The notes beneath the pieces were generated by a model, which was not told the origin of the DNA, did not search any database, and saw only the letters and a program-made list of their open reading frames with translations. Positions 1 to 8,031 of a DNA stretch of 64,000 nt are shown one piece after another. The translations under genes were made by a program, and so were the position numbers. Origin of the DNA: Sphingomonas sp. (GTDB taxonomy: Bacteria > Pseudomonadota > Alphaproteobacteria > Sphingomonadales > Sphingomonadaceae). Numbering within the stretch: position 1 is the first letter of the stretch; each line of letters opens with the position of its first letter. Where the stretch lies: assembly GCA_017849555.1 (NCBI GenBank), contig JAFIGU010000028.1:1-64000 (forward strand), given 5' to 3'.

Positions 1-96
1 CCCTCCTTGCTCCTAGCCTGGCGCCAAAATCCGCTCCGTCACGGCGTTGTCCTGAGCGGGTTTGGACCCTAGCGGGAAAAGTGTGAGAGGACAGCC

Positions 97-1236
97 ATGA
101 ACGCACCCACCGGTCGCCTCCAGCCAACCGCCGGGCAGCTCGCGCTGGCGGCGGCGCTGGCCGACGGCGGCACCGAGCGGGCGGCGCGCATCACCTATGT
201 CGACGCCGCCGCTTATACCGATCCGGCGCGGCACACCGCCGAGCAGCAGCGCATCTTCGCGCATGCGCCGCTGGTGATCGCGCCCTCTGCGCTGCTGCCC
301 GAGCCCAATATGGCGGTGGCGCATGACGGGTTCGACAAGCCGCTGCTCGTCACCCGCGACAAGGCGGGGGAGGCGCATGTCTTCCTCAACGTCTGCCGGC
401 ATCGCGGGACGCGGCTGGTCGAGGGTGGCGAGATCGTGTGCGGCGGGCGGCTGGTCTGCCCCTATCATGCGTGGAGCTATGCGCTCGACGGCACGCTCGT
501 CGGGTTGCCGCGCACCGATGCCTTTCCGGGCCTCGACAAGGCCGATTACGGGCTCAAGCGATTGCCCACGCGCGAGGCGGGCGGGCTGATCTGGTTCAGC
601 TTCGACGAAGCGGCCGATTTCGCCGAGGCCGACGCGCTCGGGCACGATTTCGACGCCTTCGGGCTCGCCGGGCTGCATCTGTTCCGGCGGCGGACGCATG
701 ATGTGGCGGCCAATTGGAAGCTGATCATGGATGCGTTCCTCGAAAGTTATCATGTGCTCCGTCTCCACGCGAACACGATCGGGCCGTTCTTCAAGGACGG
801 GGTGTCGACCGCCGATACGATCGGGTCGCATTTGCGCTCGGCGGTCGGGCGCGAGGTCGAGGCGGCGGCGGTGCGGGCGGGCGACTGGCCCACGCTGCGC
901 TCGGCGATCACCTTTACCTATCAGATGTTTCCCGGAACGGTGCTGATCGTCAGCCCCGATTATGTGAATCTGATGGTGCTGATGCCGCAGGCGCACGATC
1001 GCGTGCTGGTGGAGGATTTCATGCTGATCCCCGAACCGCCCGCGACCGAAAAGGCGCTGAAACATTGGGAAAAGAGCTGGGAGTTGCTCGACGCCGGGGT
1101 GTTCGGCGGGGAAGATTTCCGTGCCGCTGCGCTGGGGCAGGAGGGACTGGCCTCGGGCGCGATCGAGCGGCTGACGATCGGCGCGATGGAAGGCGGCATC
1201 CGCACCTTCCATGATCAGGTGGAGGCGCGGCTGTGA
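97..1236 (+). CDS. Rieske [2Fe-2S] aromatic ring-hydroxylating oxygenase, alpha subunit
   Basis: This 379-residue protein has the two-domain layout of Rieske non-heme iron oxygenase alpha subunits. The N-terminal Rieske domain shows C100-x-H102 (CRHRGTRLVEG) and C121-x2-H124 (CPYHAWSY). The catalytic domain has E-x2-H219-x4-H224 (ESYHVLRLH), the usual mononuclear iron ligands. Family members hydroxylate or demethylate aromatic or quaternary-amine substrates using electrons from a reductase. No reductase or ferredoxin gene is present here, so the substrate is unknown. The ATG is preceded by GAGAGGA. The stop overlaps the start of the next gene by 4 nt, so the oxygenase and the CitE-like lyase are probably co-translated. 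Family call is firm; substrate is not. Confidence 0.93.
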   Translation: MNAPTGRLQPTAGQLALAAALADGGTERAARITYVDAAAYTDPARHTAEQQRIFAHAPLVIAPSALLPEPNMAVAHDGFDKPLLVTRDKAGEAHVFLNVCRHRGTRLVEGGEIVCGGRLVCPYHAWSYALDGTLVGLPRTDAFPGLDKADYGLKRLPTREAGGLIWFSFDEAADFAEADALGHDFDAFGLAGLHLFRRRTHDVAANWKLIMDAFLESYHVLRLHANTIGPFFKDGVSTADTIGSHLRSAVGREVEAAAVRAGDWPTLRSAITFTYQMFPGTVLIVSPDYVNLMVLMPQAHDRVLVEDFMLIPEPPATEKALKHWEKSWELLDAGVFGGEDFRAAALGQEGLASGAIERLTIGAMEGGIRTFHDQVEARL

Positions 1237-2081
1237 TCAGGCCCCGGCGCAGCGCGCTTTATATGCCCGCGTCGAATGTGCGCGCGATCGAGAAGGCGCG
1301 CGGGCTCGATTGCGACGTGGTGATCCTCGATCTCGAGGATGCGGTATCGCCCGACCAGAAGGAACTGGCGCGCGAGCAGGCGGTGGCGGCGGTGCGTGAA
1401 GGCGGGTTCGGGCGGCGCGAACTGGTGGTGCGCGCTAACGGCCTCGACAGCGAATGGGGGGCGGCGGATCTTGCCGCGATCGCCAAGGTGCCGCCCGATG
1501 CGGTGTTGCTGCCCAAGGTCTCCTCGCCCGAGACGTTGCGCGAGGCGCGCGCTGCGCTCGGCAACGGGCCGGCCTTATGGGCGATGATCGAGACGTGTCG
1601 GGGAATCGTCGATCTGCCGGCGATCGTCGGTGCGGCGGCGGCGACCGGGCTGGCGGTATTGGTGCTCGGCCCCAATGATCTCGCCAAGGAAATGCGCTGC
1701 CGCCCCGGCGTGGATCGCGCGCCGTTGCTGCCGGCGATCTCGCAACTGGTACTGTGCGCGCGGATGGCGGGGCTCGCGGCGCTCGACGGCGTGTGCAACA
1801 CGATCGACGACCTCGCACGCGTCGAGGCGGAATGCCGGCAGGGGCTGGCCTGGGGGTTCGACGGCAAGACGCTGATCCACCCGGCGCAGATCGCGCCGGC
1901 CAATGCGGTGTTCAGTCCGAGCGAGGAGGAAGTCGCCTGGGCGCGCACGATCGTTGCGGCGTTCGACGATCCGGCCAATGCCGGGCGCGGCGCGATCCGC
2001 GTCGCGGGGAAGATGGTCGAACTGCTCCACCGCGACGAGGCGCGGCGCACGCTGGCGATCGCGGCGGCAGTGGCGGGGTAG
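1233..2081 (+). CDS. CitE/HpcH-like CoA ester lyase
   Basis: This 282-residue protein begins RPRRSALYMPASN and carries ILDLEDAV near residue 35, the Mg-binding acidic motif of the HpcH/HpaI aldolase and citrate lyase beta superfamily. FDGKTLIHPAQI near the C-terminus is the typical CitE-like end motif. Relatives cleave or form beta-hydroxyacyl-CoA esters such as malyl-CoA or citramalyl-CoA. The other citrate lyase subunits are absent, so this is a stand-alone lyase. The GTG start overlaps the Rieske stop (GTGA), which indicates translational coupling with the oxygenase. The substrate cannot be read from the sequence. Confidence 0.9.
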   Translation: MIRPRRSALYMPASNVRAIEKARGLDCDVVILDLEDAVSPDQKELAREQAVAAVREGGFGRRELVVRANGLDSEWGAADLAAIAKVPPDAVLLPKVSSPETLREARAALGNGPALWAMIETCRGIVDLPAIVGAAAATGLAVLVLGPNDLAKEMRCRPGVDRAPLLPAISQLVLCARMAGLAALDGVCNTIDDLARVEAECRQGLAWGFDGKTLIHPAQIAPANAVFSPSEEEVAWARTIVAAFDDPANAGRGAIRVAGKMVELLHRDEARRTLAIAAAVAG

Positions 2082-2105
2082 GGCGCGCGCCGCCAAAGCT
2101 TTCCT

Positions 2106-2202
2106 CGTCATTCCCGCGAAGGCGGGAATCCATTCCGGTCGGCCTCCGCGATAGCATCGAACGCTCAGCGTTTATGGATTCCCGCCTTCGCGGGAATGAC
2201 GG
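2106..2202. repeat. Intergenic palindromic repeat pair (family A)
   Basis: Two inverted copies of a unit reading CATTCCCGCGAAGGCGGGAA face each other, separated by about 38 nt, between the lyase and the M20 hydrolase gene. Each unit is itself palindromic around CCCGC-GAAG-GCGGG. Near-identical pairs occur at 3534 and 11984. The pair lies between convergent genes and may fold into a bidirectional stem. Confidence 0.85.
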
Positions 2203-2223
2203 AGCAGGGCTGGAAACGCGGGC

Positions 2224-3453
2224 TCAGTCGAACCCGTTCGACAAAAACCGTTCCGCCGCCGCGACGTGCATCGCGACGCCCTTGGCCATCGTCGCTTCGT
2301 CGATCGTCATCTTCACATTGTGCAGCGGGGGATTGGTACGCGGGTCGCTGCCCTCGCTGGCGACCCCGATGAACGCCATCGCGCCGGGCACTTCGCGCAG
2401 CACATAGGAGAAATCCTCCCCGCCCATCATCGGCGCGGGCATCGTCGACCAGCCGCCTTCGCCCGAAATCTCGGTCGCCAGCGCGCGCATGATCCCGGTC
2501 GCGCGCGGATCGCACATCGTCACCGGATAGCCCGGCTTGATCTCGACCTGGGCGGTGCAACCGTGCGCGGCGGCGATCTGCGCGACGACATGACGGATCG
2601 CCTCGCGGCCCTTCTCGCGCGTCGTTTCGGAGAGCGTACGTAGCGTGCCCTTCAACTCCACCTCGTCTGGGATGACGTTATACGACGCCCCGGCGTGGAT
2701 CTGGGTGACGGTCAGCACCGCCGGGTCGGATACCGGGATGCGGCGCGCGATGAAGGTCTGCAGCGCGACGACCACCTCGCACCCGACCGGGATCGGATCG
2801 ATCGCGTCGTGTGGCATCGCGGCGTGGCCGCCTTTGCCGCGGATCTTCACGTTGAACGTGTCGGTCGAGGCGAGCAGCGGCCCCTCGCGCCCGATGAACA
2901 CGCCCGCCGGGGCGTTGGGCGAGATATGCAGCGCGAAGGCGGCATCGGGCTTGGCGATATCGAGCAGCCCGTCCTCGATCATGAAGCGCGCGCCGTGATG
3001 CCCTTCCTCGCCGGGCTGGAACATGAACACGATCGTGCCCGCGAGTTCGTCCTTGCGCGCGCACAACGCCTTGGCCGCGCCGGCGAGCATCGCGCTATGC
3101 GCGTCATGCCCGCAGGCATGCATCGCGCCGGGGGTGGTCGAGGCGAAATCGAGCCCGGTTTCCTCGGTCATCGGCAGCGCGTCCATATCGCCGCGCAGCA
3201 GCACGGTGCGGGTATTGCTGCCGGTGCCGGCCTGCCCGCCGCGCAGGATCGCGACGAAGCCGGTGGTCGAGGTGCTGTCGTGGATTTCGAGCGGCAGCCC
3301 CTCCAGCGCGGCCTTGAGCTTGGCGGTGGTGCGCGGGCAATGGTTGCCGATCTCGGGCTCGGCGTGGATCGCGCGGCGCAGCGCGATCACATCGGCAAGC
3401 TCGGCGGCGCCGATCGCGCTCCAGTCGGTCTGGCGGTCGATCGTGGTGGTCAT
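2224..3453 (-). CDS. M20 family amidohydrolase (hippurate hydrolase-like)
   Basis: This 409-residue protein has the metal-binding sequence MHACGHDAH (C114, H116, H119), FQPGEEGHHGA (catalytic EE pair), GKGGHAAMPH and MGGEDFSY, all typical of M20D amidohydrolases. These di-metal enzymes remove N-acyl groups from amino acids (hippurate, N-acetyl amino acids, IAA conjugates). There is no signal peptide, so it should be cytoplasmic. It stands alone between two palindromic repeats and is not obviously in an operon. Which acyl-amino acid it cleaves is unknown. Confidence 0.92.
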   Translation of the reverse strand: MTTTIDRQTDWSAIGAAELADVIALRRAIHAEPEIGNHCPRTTAKLKAALEGLPLEIHDSTSTTGFVAILRGGQAGTGSNTRTVLLRGDMDALPMTEETGLDFASTTPGAMHACGHDAHSAMLAGAAKALCARKDELAGTIVFMFQPGEEGHHGARFMIEDGLLDIAKPDAAFALHISPNAPAGVFIGREGPLLASTDTFNVKIRGKGGHAAMPHDAIDPIPVGCEVVVALQTFIARRIPVSDPAVLTVTQIHAGASYNVIPDEVELKGTLRTLSETTREKGREAIRHVVAQIAAAHGCTAQVEIKPGYPVTMCDPRATGIMRALATEISGEGGWSTMPAPMMGGEDFSYVLREVPGAMAFIGVASEGSDPRTNPPLHNVKMTIDEATMAKGVAMHVAAAERFLSNGFD

Positions 3454-3533
3454 GGGGGGGGCTCTCCTTTGCCCCCGATCCTACGCGCCTGAGCGGTGAA
3501 GGGTCCAGCCCCGGCGCCAATTGCCCACCAACG

Positions 3534-3630
3534 CCATTCCCGCGAAGGCGGGAATCCATTCGCCCAGGTCGGGGAAAGAATCGAGAGGCCAGCCAGAATG
3601 GATCCCCACCTCCGCGGGGATGACGGGGGG
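3534..3630. repeat. Intergenic palindromic repeat pair (family A)
   Basis: An inverted pair of CATTCCCGCGAAGGCGGGAA-type units lies between the divergently read M20 gene start and the radical SAM gene end. The right half is diverged (CCCCACCTCCGCGGGGATGA) but keeps its palindrome, which suggests selection on, or mutation within, a hairpin. Confidence 0.8.
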
Positions 3631-3631
3631 A

Positions 3632-4735
3632 TCAGAACAATTCCCCCTGGGCCCCGCGCGGCGGGTGGAACAGATCGGTGCGGAGCTGCATCTTCTCGCC
3701 GTTGCGATCGATCCCGAAGCGGCGCCGCGCGATGAGGAAGCGCGCGCGCAGCAGCTCGGCCCAGGCGCCTTGTCCGCGCATCCGGGCGAAGAAATTGGGA
3801 TCATTGTCCTTGCCGCCGCGCAGCGAGTTGATGATCGACATCACCTTGCCCGCGCGATCGGGGAAATGCTCGTCGAGCCACGCGCGGAACAAGGGCGCCA
3901 CTTCATAGGGCAATCGCACCGGGATGAACGAGACGCCGCGTGCGCCCGCCTCTGCGGCGCGCTCGACGATCGCCTCGACCTCGCTGTCGGTGATCGCGGG
4001 GATCACCGGCGCCATATTGACGTAAACCGGGACGCCGGCGTCGGCGAGCCGGCGCACCGCGGTCAGCCGCCGTTCGGGATGCGGCGCGCGCGGCTCGATC
4101 GTCATCGCGATCTTCGGCACCAGCGAGGTGACCGACACCGCCACCGCCGCCAGTCCCTTCTTCGCCATCGGCTCGAGCAGATCGAGATCGCGCAGCACGC
4201 GATCCGATTTGGTGGTGATGAACAACGGGTGATCGCATTCGGCGAGCACCTCGATCACCCCGCGGGTGACGCGCCATTCGCGCTCGATCGGCTGATAGGG
4301 ATCGGTGTTGGTCCCCATCGCCATCGGCTGGCAGGCGTAGCCCGGCTTGGCGAGTTCGGCGCGCAGCAGCTCGGCCGCATCGGGCTTGGCGAACAGCTTG
4401 GTCTCGAAATCGAGCCCGGGGGAGAGATCGTGGAAGGCGTGAGTCGGTCGCGCGAAGCAATAGATGCAGCCGTGCTCGCACCCGCGATAGGGGTTGATCG
4501 AGCGATCGAACGGCACGTCGGGCGATTTGTTGCGGCTGATGATCGTCTTGGGGCGCTCGATCGTGACCGTGGTGCGCAGCGGCGCCGGCTCGCCGTCGAT
4601 CAGGTCGCGATCGTCGAGCCAGTCGCCGTCCGCCTCGGTCTGCGGCAGGTTGAAGCGGCGGCTCGAATCGTTGCGCGTCGCGCCGCGCACGGCGCGGGCC
4701 TTGGAGCGATCATGGTGGGGGCGGGCATGATCCAT
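3632..4735 (-). CDS. PA0069-type radical SAM protein (SplB-like)
   Basis: This 367-residue protein carries RGCEHGCIYCFARPTH with cysteines C86, C90 and C93, the CxxxCxxC cluster that binds the radical SAM [4Fe-4S]. The surrounding sequence (NPYRGCEHGCIYC, TNTDPYQPIE, ITTKSDRVLRDLDLL) matches the PA0069/Rv2578c subgroup, which is related to spore photoproduct lyase. The reaction of this subgroup is not established. The gene is followed by the short DUF2842 gene in the opposite reading direction of the palindromic repeat but on the same strand, with about 30 nt between them. Confidence 0.9.
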   Translation of the reverse strand: MDHARPHHDRSKARAVRGATRNDSSRRFNLPQTEADGDWLDDRDLIDGEPAPLRTTVTIERPKTIISRNKSPDVPFDRSINPYRGCEHGCIYCFARPTHAFHDLSPGLDFETKLFAKPDAAELLRAELAKPGYACQPMAMGTNTDPYQPIEREWRVTRGVIEVLAECDHPLFITTKSDRVLRDLDLLEPMAKKGLAAVAVSVTSLVPKIAMTIEPRAPHPERRLTAVRRLADAGVPVYVNMAPVIPAITDSEVEAIVERAAEAGARGVSFIPVRLPYEVAPLFRAWLDEHFPDRAGKVMSIINSLRGGKDNDPNFFARMRGQGAWAELLRARFLIARRRFGIDRNGEKMQLRTDLFHPPRGAQGELF

Positions 4736-4766
4736 TGCCCGACAATATCAGAACAAAATGAGAACA

Positions 4767-4973
4767 TCAACGCCAGCGGCCGGTCTCCATCCAGCGTAGC
4801 AGCGGCTTCAAGGGCGTGATCCAGATGATCCCGGTGACGATGTAAAACGGCAGTTGCAGCGCCCAATGCCACGCGCCGACAATGCCCGACAGGCTGACGA
4901 CGGCGACGCACCAGATCGCGATGAGCGCGAGGATGATCAACATCCCGGCAGGTTTGCGCCAGCTTGGCGTCAT
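4767..4973 (-). CDS. DUF2842 two-TM membrane protein
   Basis: This 68-residue protein has two hydrophobic segments (about residues 10-31 and 38-52) and ends WITPLKPLLRWMETGRW, which matches the small alphaproteobacterial DUF2842 family (inner membrane, function unknown). Its ATG overlaps the stop of the cyclo-ligase gene (ATGA), so it is translated with that gene. The start is fixed by this overlap. Confidence 0.8.
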   Translation of the reverse strand: MTPSWRKPAGMLIILALIAIWCVAVVSLSGIVGAWHWALQLPFYIVTGIIWITPLKPLLRWMETGRWR

Positions 4974-5521
4974 GCGGTGATCCATTCCCTTTCGGTGGCG
5001 ATCGCGTGGAGCGGCATGTCCCACGGATCGACCGGCAGCGCCTTCACTTCCTGCGCGGAAAGCGCAACCCCGATCCGCTTCGCATCGGGAAAACGCGCGA
5101 AGGCGCGGTCGTAATGCCCGGCGCCTTGCCCGAGCCGGTCGAGCGCGCGGGTGAAGGCGACGAGCGGGGTGAGGATGATATCGGGCTCGAGCTCGGCGGC
5201 ATGGTCGTGCGGCTGCGAGAGGCCGAACGGCCCGGCGGCCAGCGCCGCCTCGGTATCCCAGGCGAGGAAACGGATCGGGGTGGCGCGATCGACGACATGC
5301 GGCAGCGCGATCGCGCACCCGGCTTCGACCGCGACACGCGCGAGTGTCATCGGATCGGCCTCGCTGCCGACGGGGACGTAGCTTGCCACCGTCAGCCCGT
5401 GCGAGAGGAGGGTGCGAAACGGGGCGGGGCAGGGCACGACCCGCCCGTGCGCCGCGACGAAGCGCGCGCGCGCGGCACGGGTGGCGGCGCGGATCGCACT
5501 CTTGTCGGTCAGATCGATCAT
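4970..5521 (-). CDS. fau: 5-formyltetrahydrofolate cyclo-ligase
   Basis: This 183-residue enzyme converts 5-formyl-THF to 5,10-methenyl-THF with ATP. It has the conserved basic N-terminal helix, YVPVGSEADPM, and the signature LTPLVAFTRALDRLGQGAGHYDR. The frame stays open upstream, but that stretch is a palindromic repeat, so the ATG at 5521 is preferred. Downstream it overlaps the DUF2842 gene. Upstream lie 6S RNA and zapA, a neighbourhood widely conserved in proteobacteria, where the gene is often co-transcribed with 6S RNA. Confidence 0.93.
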   Translation of the reverse strand: MIDLTDKSAIRAATRAARARFVAAHGRVVPCPAPFRTLLSHGLTVASYVPVGSEADPMTLARVAVEAGCAIALPHVVDRATPIRFLAWDTEAALAAGPFGLSQPHDHAAELEPDIILTPLVAFTRALDRLGQGAGHYDRAFARFPDAKRIGVALSAQEVKALPVDPWDMPLHAIATEREWITA

Positions 5522-5534
5522 GCCAGCCCCTGTC

Positions 5535-5608
5535 GTTCCACCCCGGCGAAGGCCGGGGTCCAGTTGCGACCGGCTCGAAGCTGGACCCCGGCCTTCGCCG
5601 GGGTGGAG
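5535..5608. repeat. Intergenic palindromic repeat pair (family A', CACCCCGG type)
   Basis: The unit CACCCCGGCGAAGGCCGGGG is followed about 25 nt later by its inverted copy. It sits between the cyclo-ligase start and the 3' end of the 6S RNA. Related pairs occur at 53804 and, more diverged, at 58597. It may form a strong stem in the 6S-fau transcript. Confidence 0.85.
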
Positions 5609-5647
5609 AATGATATTTTGCTCGCCCCGCCTCAAGCGGGATCAAAG

Positions 5648-5815
5648 GACGGTGGCGGGACCGCCATGGCCGTTTGCCGGAATATCCACTGACGCCCAGT
5701 ACGTCAGGTGGGGACCATGTACGTCAGACCAGGATCTGCGCAGGGACAGCCCCCATGGATGATGAATAGCCTCAGGGATAAGTCTTGGCTCGTACCGGGC
5801 AGTGCCCGCCGTCGA
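5648..5815 (-). ncRNA. ssrS: 6S RNA
   Basis: Read on the minus strand, this about 168-nt segment contains TCCCTGAGGCTATTCATC, which resembles the CCCTGAGCCGATATTTCAT segment that I recall from the E. coli 6S RNA. The ends can pair: GACGGCGGGCACTGCC at the 5' side with GGCGGTCCCGCCACCGTC at the 3' side, as expected for the closing stem. It lies between zapA and the cyclo-ligase gene on the same strand, the classic ssrS position. 6S RNA binds the sigma70 RNA polymerase holoenzyme by imitating an open promoter. Exact ends are estimated from the terminal stem. Confidence 0.83.
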
Positions 5816-5820
5816 CCGAT

Positions 5821-6126
5821 CTAGGGGTTCGCGGGCCGTTTCTCAAGGCGTGTCGCGAGCGCTTCGAGCTTCTCGGCGACCGCGGCCAGCGCATCGGCCT
5901 CTTCCGGGGTGCGCGCGCCGCCCGATTGCGCGTCGGCCAGATCGTCCGCCAGCATCAGCGCCGCAAGCAGCAGCGCCTGCAGCGTCCCCGAATTGCCCGC
6001 GGCGCGCGCCGCATCGGGCCAGCGCTCGGCGATCATCGATCCCAGCAGTTCGAGTCGCGCTTCCTCGCCGTCGCGGCACGCGACCGGCCAGCGGTGGTCG
6101 CCGATCTCCAGCGTCACCGTCGCCAT
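5821..6126 (-). CDS. zapA: Cell division protein ZapA
   Basis: This 101-residue protein begins MATVTLEIGDHRWPVAC, has RLELLGSMIAERW in the globular ZapA domain, and ends in a helical coiled-coil tail (PEEADALAAVAEKLEALATRLE). ZapA binds FtsZ and promotes Z-ring bundling in the cytoplasm. It is slightly shorter than average. The ATG overlaps the upstream coiled-coil gene by one base (TGATG). The frame continues upstream but without ZapA-like sequence. 6S RNA follows within a few bases of the stop. Confidence 0.9.
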   Translation of the reverse strand: MATVTLEIGDHRWPVACRDGEEARLELLGSMIAERWPDAARAAGNSGTLQALLLAALMLADDLADAQSGGARTPEEADALAAVAEKLEALATRLEKRPANP

Positions 6127-6302
6127 CAGCCATTTTCCTTTGCGATGATCTCGTCGAGCGCGGCCACGGCGCGCGTCATCGTTTCGCGCAACGTGGCGTG
6201 GCGACGCGCGAGCGAATCGCTCTCCTTGCGCTGGGCTGCGGCGGCGGCTTCGATCCGCGCGACCGCCGCCTCGATCCGGTGCAACAGCGAGGGGTCTGTC
6301 AT
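6126..6302 (-). CDS. Small coiled-coil protein encoded before zapA
   Basis: This 58-residue protein (MTDPSLLHRIEAAVARIEAA...) is almost entirely helical and heptad-like, with no membrane segment. It overlaps zapA by one base, so both are probably translated together. Short coiled-coil proteins are common directly before zapA in alphaproteobacteria. A role with ZapA or FtsZ is an inference from position. Function is not established. Confidence 0.72.
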   Translation of the reverse strand: MTDPSLLHRIEAAVARIEAAAAAQRKESDSLARRHATLRETMTRAVAALDEIIAKENG

Positions 6303-6464
6303 CGCGCCACGATAGGAACCAGCCGGTTTCGGGACAAGCCCGCCGCACGCGGCCCATCGCACGGTTGACGCAAGCCGTGTCCCTCGCGCAAAGGCACGCG
6401 CGAGTTCCTTAGGGTTTTGCCCGCCGCGAGCGGTCCACCGGTATCGGGAGGTTATGAGGCTATT

Positions 6465-7469
6465 ATGACGAAGGTTGCGATCAACGGTTTCGGGCGCATC
6501 GGCCGCCTGGTGGCACGCGCGATCCTGGAGCGCGGCGGCGAGCTCGAGCTGGTCGCGATCAACGATCTGGCCGATGCCAAGTCGAACGCCTGGCTCTTCT
6601 CGCGGGATAGCGTCCACGGCCGCTGGCCGGGCACCGTCACCGCCGAGGGCCAGGATCTGGTGGTCGACGGCAAGCGCATCCGCGTCACCGCCGAGCGCGA
6701 TCCCGCCAACCTGCCGCACAAGGAACTGGGGGTCGAACTGGTGCTCGAATGCACCGGCTTCTTCACTGACCGCGCGTCCTGCCAGAAGCATATCGATGCT
6801 GGCGCCAAGAAGGTGCTGATCTCCGCCCCGGGCAAGAATGTCGACCTCACCGTCGTGTACGGCGTCAACGACGACAAGCTCGAGCCCAGCCACACGATCG
6901 TGTCGAACGCATCGTGCACCACCAACTGCCTCGCCCCGGTGGCGAAGGTACTCAACGACGCGATCGGCATCGAGCGCGGGCTGATGACCACCGTCCACGC
7001 TTATACCAACGACCAGAAGATCCTCGACCAGATCCACCCGGACCTGCGGCGCGCGCGTGCTGCGGCGATGTCGATGATCCCGACCACCACCGGCGCGGCG
7101 CGCGCGGTGGGCGAGGTGCTCCCGGAACTCAAGGGCAAGCTCGACGGCTCGGCGATCCGCGTGCCGACCCCGGACGTCAGCCTCGTCGATCTGACCTTCA
7201 CCCCGAAGCGCGACACGACCAAGGAAGAGGTCAACCAGATCCTCAAGGCCGCGTCGGAAACCGGCCGCCTCAAGGGCATCCTCGATTTCACGGACGAGCC
7301 GCTCGTCTCGATCGATCTGATGCACACCCCGGCCTCGTCGACCGTCGACAGCCTGGAGACCGCGGTGATCGACGGCAAGCTGGTGCGCGTCGTCAGCTGG
7401 TACGACAATGAATGGGGCTTCTCCAACCGCATGGTCGACACCGCGACCGCGATGGCGCGGCTGGGGTAA
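6465..7469 (+). CDS. gap: Glyceraldehyde-3-phosphate dehydrogenase (type I)
   Basis: This 334-residue enzyme oxidises glyceraldehyde-3-phosphate to 1,3-bisphosphoglycerate. It begins [14 protein letters not shown] (Rossmann nucleotide-binding motif) and has the catalytic [12 protein letters not shown] with C151, then [12 protein letters not shown] near the C-terminus. Length is normal. The ATG at 6465 follows GGGAGG. It heads a glycolytic group: MOSC protein, pgk, then class I aldolase further on. It is divergent from the zapA operon, with about 160 nt between for both promoters. Confidence 0.97.
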   Translation: MTKVAINGFGRIGRLVARAILERGGELELVAINDLADAKSNAWLFSRDSVHGRWPGTVTAEGQDLVVDGKRIRVTAERDPANLPHKELGVELVLECTGFFTDRASCQKHIDAGAKKVLISAPGKNVDLTVVYGVNDDKLEPSHTIVSNASCTTNCLAPVAKVLNDAIGIERGLMTTVHAYTNDQKILDQIHPDLRRARAAAMSMIPTTTGAARAVGEVLPELKGKLDGSAIRVPTPDVSLVDLTFTPKRDTTKEEVNQILKAASETGRLKGILDFTDEPLVSIDLMHTPASSTVDSLETAVIDGKLVRVVSWYDNEWGFSNRMVDTATAMARLG

Positions 7470-7497
7470 TGGGCAACGCGCGATATCGGTGGAGGCA

Positions 7498-8031
7498 ATG
7501 ACGGCCGTCGGCCGCCTCGCCGGAATCGCGCGTCACGCCTTTCCCAAGGCGCCGATGGAAACGATCGCCCGCGCGACGGTGACGCTGGAAGGCGGCATCG
7601 CCGGCGACTATCGCGGCGGCGTCAAGGGGCGCCCGCATAAGAGGCAGGTGACGCTGATCGAGCGCGCCGACTGGGATCGCGCAATGGCCGCGGTGGGCGC
7701 GGATGTGCGCTGGGCCGAGCGTCGCGCGAACCTGCTGGTCGAGGGCGTCGATCTGCCGCAAATTCCCGGTGCGCGGATCGTTATCGGCGATGTCGTGCTC
7801 GAAGTGACCGTTGAATGCGACCCGTGCAGCCGCATGGAGGCGGTGGCGCCGGGGCTCAAGGATGCGCTGACCCCCGATTGGCGCGGCGGCGTATGTACCC
7901 AGGTGATCGCCGGCGGCGAAATCGCCGTCGGGGATGAGATCAGGATCGAACAATCATGTCCAAACCCTTCCGAACGCTCGACGATATCGGTGACGTCCGC
8001 GGCAAGCGCGTTCTCGTCCGCGAGGATCTGA
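7498..8031 (+). CDS. MOSC domain protein
   Basis: This 177-residue MOSC-domain protein ([20 protein letters not shown]) carries [20 protein letters not shown], which includes the conserved cysteine of MOSC domains, and [25 protein letters not shown] proteins bind molybdenum cofactor or bear sulfur. The start follows GGTGGAGG. The recognisable domain ends near residue 152. The frame then runs on for about 25 residues and overlaps the start of pgk by 76 nt. That tail is atypical and probably results from loss of a stop codon near the pgk start. Confidence 0.85.
   Translation: MTAVGRLAGIARHAFPKAPMETIARATVTLEGGIAGDYRGGVKGRPHKRQVTLIERADWDRAMAAVGADVRWAERRANLLVEGVDLPQIPGARIVIGDVVLEVTVECDPCSRMEAVAPGLKDALTPDWRGGVCTQVIAGGEIAVGDEIRIEQSCPNPSERSTISVTSAASAFSSARI

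Noticed and set aside
1..96. Possible gene end at the left edge
   Set aside because: The 96 nt before the Rieske gene have no supported coding sequence; the region probably holds its promoter.
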